Positions 50,630 through 51,986 of a DNA stretch of 51,986 nt are shown in pieces. A program made the translations under genes and the position numbers. How positions within the stretch are numbered: position 1 is the first letter of the stretch; each line of letters opens with the position of its first letter. The stretch is from contig JAADFL010000080.1 of the NCBI GenBank assembly GCA_013152945.1, positions 1-51,986 on the forward strand. The letters are read 5' to 3'. Source of the stretch: Deltaproteobacteria bacterium. GTDB taxonomy: Bacteria; Myxococcota_A; JAADFL01. The notes beneath the pieces were generated by a model. That model made no database searches and was not told where the DNA came from. It saw only the letters and a program-made list of their open reading frames with translations.

Positions 50630-51615
50630 CAGATGAGCACCGTTTCGTCGACCCTGGCCAATATGCGTGCCACGATGTCGTCCGAAGTCATACCCTCGGC
50701 CTCCGCCTCGTACGAGAGTAGTATCCTGTGCCTCAGGACATCTCTCGCCACTGCCTTGACGTCGTCGGTTTCCACGTAGTCGCGGCCCCGGACATAGGCC
50801 CTGGCCCTGGAGGCCAGGTTCAGGTACAGCGTTGCCCTTGGACTCGCCCCGAGGCGAATCATCGGGGCCAACTTCGATAGCCCGAATTGCTTGGGATGCC
50901 TTGTAGCCTGCACAAGGTCGATGATGTACCTTCCGGCCGTGTCCTTGTCCAGTTTCGTTTTCCTTACCGCCTTTCTGGCCTCGAGCACCTCTTGTGTCCC
51001 GATGACCGGATCGGCCTTCGGTTGATCGGATACGGAGGTCATTCTCTCCATCATGGCCTCTTCCTCCATCCTCGTGGGATAATCCACCTTGACCATGAGC
51101 ATGAACCTGTCCATTTGTGCCTCCGGAAGGGGATAGGTTCCCTCCTGCTCGATGGGATTCTGTGTTGCCATGACCATGAACAGGGGATCAAGCTCGTAGG
51201 TGGTACCGCCGATGCTTACGGTTCGTTCTTCCATTGCCTCGAGCAGTGCGGATTGTACCTTGGCCGGGGCCCGGTTGATTTCGTCGGCCAGGACAAGGTT
51301 GGTGAAGATCGGGCCGAGCTTGGGCGAAAAGGTTCCCGCCTCGCGGTCGAATACCATGGTGCCGGTAAGGTCGGCCGGGAGAAGGTCCGGTGTGAACTGG
51401 ATCCTGCGGAACCCGGCTTTCATTGAAGAGGCAAGGCTTCGGACCATCAGTGTCTTGGCGAGTCCGGGCACGCCCTGGAGCAGTACGTGGCCGTTTGCAA
51501 GGAGCGCCACCAGGAGTTTTTCCAATACGAATTTCTGGCCTACTATTACCCTGCCGACTTCGGAAAGTATTTTTTCAGCCAGTTGCTTTCCCGGGCCTGC
51601 CTCGAATTGTTCCAT
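50629..51615 (-). CDS. moxR: MoxR-family AAA+ ATPase
   Basis: 328 residues, first gene of the minus-strand operon. Walker A GVPGLAKT at 48-55, Walker B LVLADEINR with D111 E112, sensor 1 in MVMATQNPIEQEG and the arginine-rich lid SPRATLYLNLASRARAYV. MoxR AAA+ proteins act as chaperones that remodel VWA proteins, here DUF58, BatA and BatB. Upstream lies repeat DNA, so the operon promoter should be in 51616-51740, where no clear box was seen. Confidence 0.93.
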   Translation of the reverse strand: MEQFEAGPGKQLAEKILSEVGRVIVGQKFVLEKLLVALLANGHVLLQGVPGLAKTLMVRSLASSMKAGFRRIQFTPDLLPADLTGTMVFDREAGTFSPKLGPIFTNLVLADEINRAPAKVQSALLEAMEERTVSIGGTTYELDPLFMVMATQNPIEQEGTYPLPEAQMDRFMLMVKVDYPTRMEEEAMMERMTSVSDQPKADPVIGTQEVLEARKAVRKTKLDKDTAGRYIIDLVQATRHPKQFGLSKLAPMIRLGASPRATLYLNLASRARAYVRGRDYVETDDVKAVARDVLRHRILLSYEAEAEGMTSDDIVARILARVDETVLI

Positions 51616-51740
51616 GCTTTACCCCGTTTTCATTTCGTTTAGGACCATTCAAGCTGCGTTTCGTCAATAGTATGTCAAGGTCCGAAGGATTGGCAATAAC
51701 GAATGACCGTTCCGTGGTAGCCGAATTAAATGTCAGCAAC

Positions 51741-51945
51741 AATTCCAGGGCGTTGCCCCTGTCTGACATGTTACGCCCCTTCAGGGCTTGATTGGTGCCG
51801 GGCATTCGAAGCATCCGGCCATACATCCCGCATCATAGGGACATCGTCCTTAATTGAATAATTTCCAATTGAATCAAATAAAACCAATTCCCCAGAAGCC
51901 CCAAAGGGGCGAAATAAAATAGCCTGGGGCAACGCCCCAGGAATT
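51741..51945. mobile_element. Second MITE-like element copy
   Basis: The sequence from AATTCCAGGGCGTTGCCCCT through GGTGCCGGGCATTCGAAGCA and TAGGGACATCGTCCTTAATT to the right end CTGGGGCAACGCCCCAGG matches the element at 23685-23886 over its whole length. The left end has diverged (CAGGG for CTGGGG). The right terminus is intact. Confidence 0.75.
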
Positions 51946-51986
51946 ATTGGCACCAAACGATCCCCCTCGCCCGCTCTGCGGGAGAG
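51940..51986 (+). repeat. Start of a further family B repeat, cut by the window end
   Basis: Directly after the MITE right end, TTGGCACCAAACGATCCCCC and TCGCCCGCTCTGCGGGAGAG match 36590-36625 and, inverted, 13400-13445. The two repeat families are therefore often joined. Confidence 0.7.

Overview
The window looks like a chromosomal segment of a Gram-negative bacterium, most plausibly an uncultured deltaproteobacterium (Desulfobacterota/Myxococcota-like). The reasons are a complete MoxR/DUF58/BatA-BatB-BatD-BatE aerotolerance-type operon, an AsmA-like envelope protein, NagZ, lipoproteins, a GGDEF regulator and a family of GC-rich palindromic intergenic repeats. No rRNA, tRNA, integrase or transposase gene was recognised. 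The taxonomic placement is inference only.

Region 1 (1-12.7 kb) is a type III CRISPR-Cas locus of III-D-like composition. It holds the end of a Cas6-like gene, a short Cas10 that keeps a GGDD cyclase motif but has no HD nuclease domain, a Cas7-like RAMP, a Csx10/Cas5-like protein with a long helical tail, a double-Cas7 protein, a Csx19-like protein and a large TIGR03986-type RAMP with an RG-rich N-terminus. Two much more AT-rich genes follow 6 bp later: an OLD-like/DUF3696 ATPase and an unrecognised partner that overlaps it. On the opposite strand lies a CARF-HEPN-CARF protein, probably the cyclic-oligoadenylate-activated RNase of the locus.

Region 2 (12.9-23.5 kb) is accessory DNA. A truncated TPR gene and inverted repeats are followed by a decayed CRISPR array (three 36-bp repeats with 38- and 37-bp spacers). 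Next comes a plus-strand cassette with strong ribosome binding sites for most genes: two tiny hydrophobic peptides bracket a two-TM protein, a YdjM-like membrane protein, a DUF1232 protein and a membrane-anchored NlpC/P60 peptidase. A membrane protein with a C-terminal HEPN-like domain is then transcribed divergently from a four-gene operon of a sigma-factor-like protein, two unknown proteins and a Lon-type (S16) peptidase domain fused to a helical repeat region without an ATPase. This divergent HEPN / sigma / Lon-like unit is the best candidate here for an undescribed system.

Region 3 (23.5-51.6 kb) is mostly ordinary chromosome. It carries a MITE-like repeat, a TPR protein, a small multidrug-export family protein, a secreted protein with a carbohydrate-binding-like tail, an EF-G paralogue, a single-domain response regulator, an AONS-like protein lacking the PLP lysine, two paralogous lipoproteins, a GAF-GGDEF diguanylate cyclase, a nitronate monooxygenase-like enzyme, a nucleoside-diphosphate-sugar epimerase/3-beta-HSD-like enzyme, an SCP-2 protein, NagZ and an AsmA-like protein. 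The minus-strand moxR-DUF58-bat operon follows and ends in a TPR multi-spanning membrane protein. The right edge (51.7-52.0 kb) carries a second MITE copy joined to another dispersed repeat.
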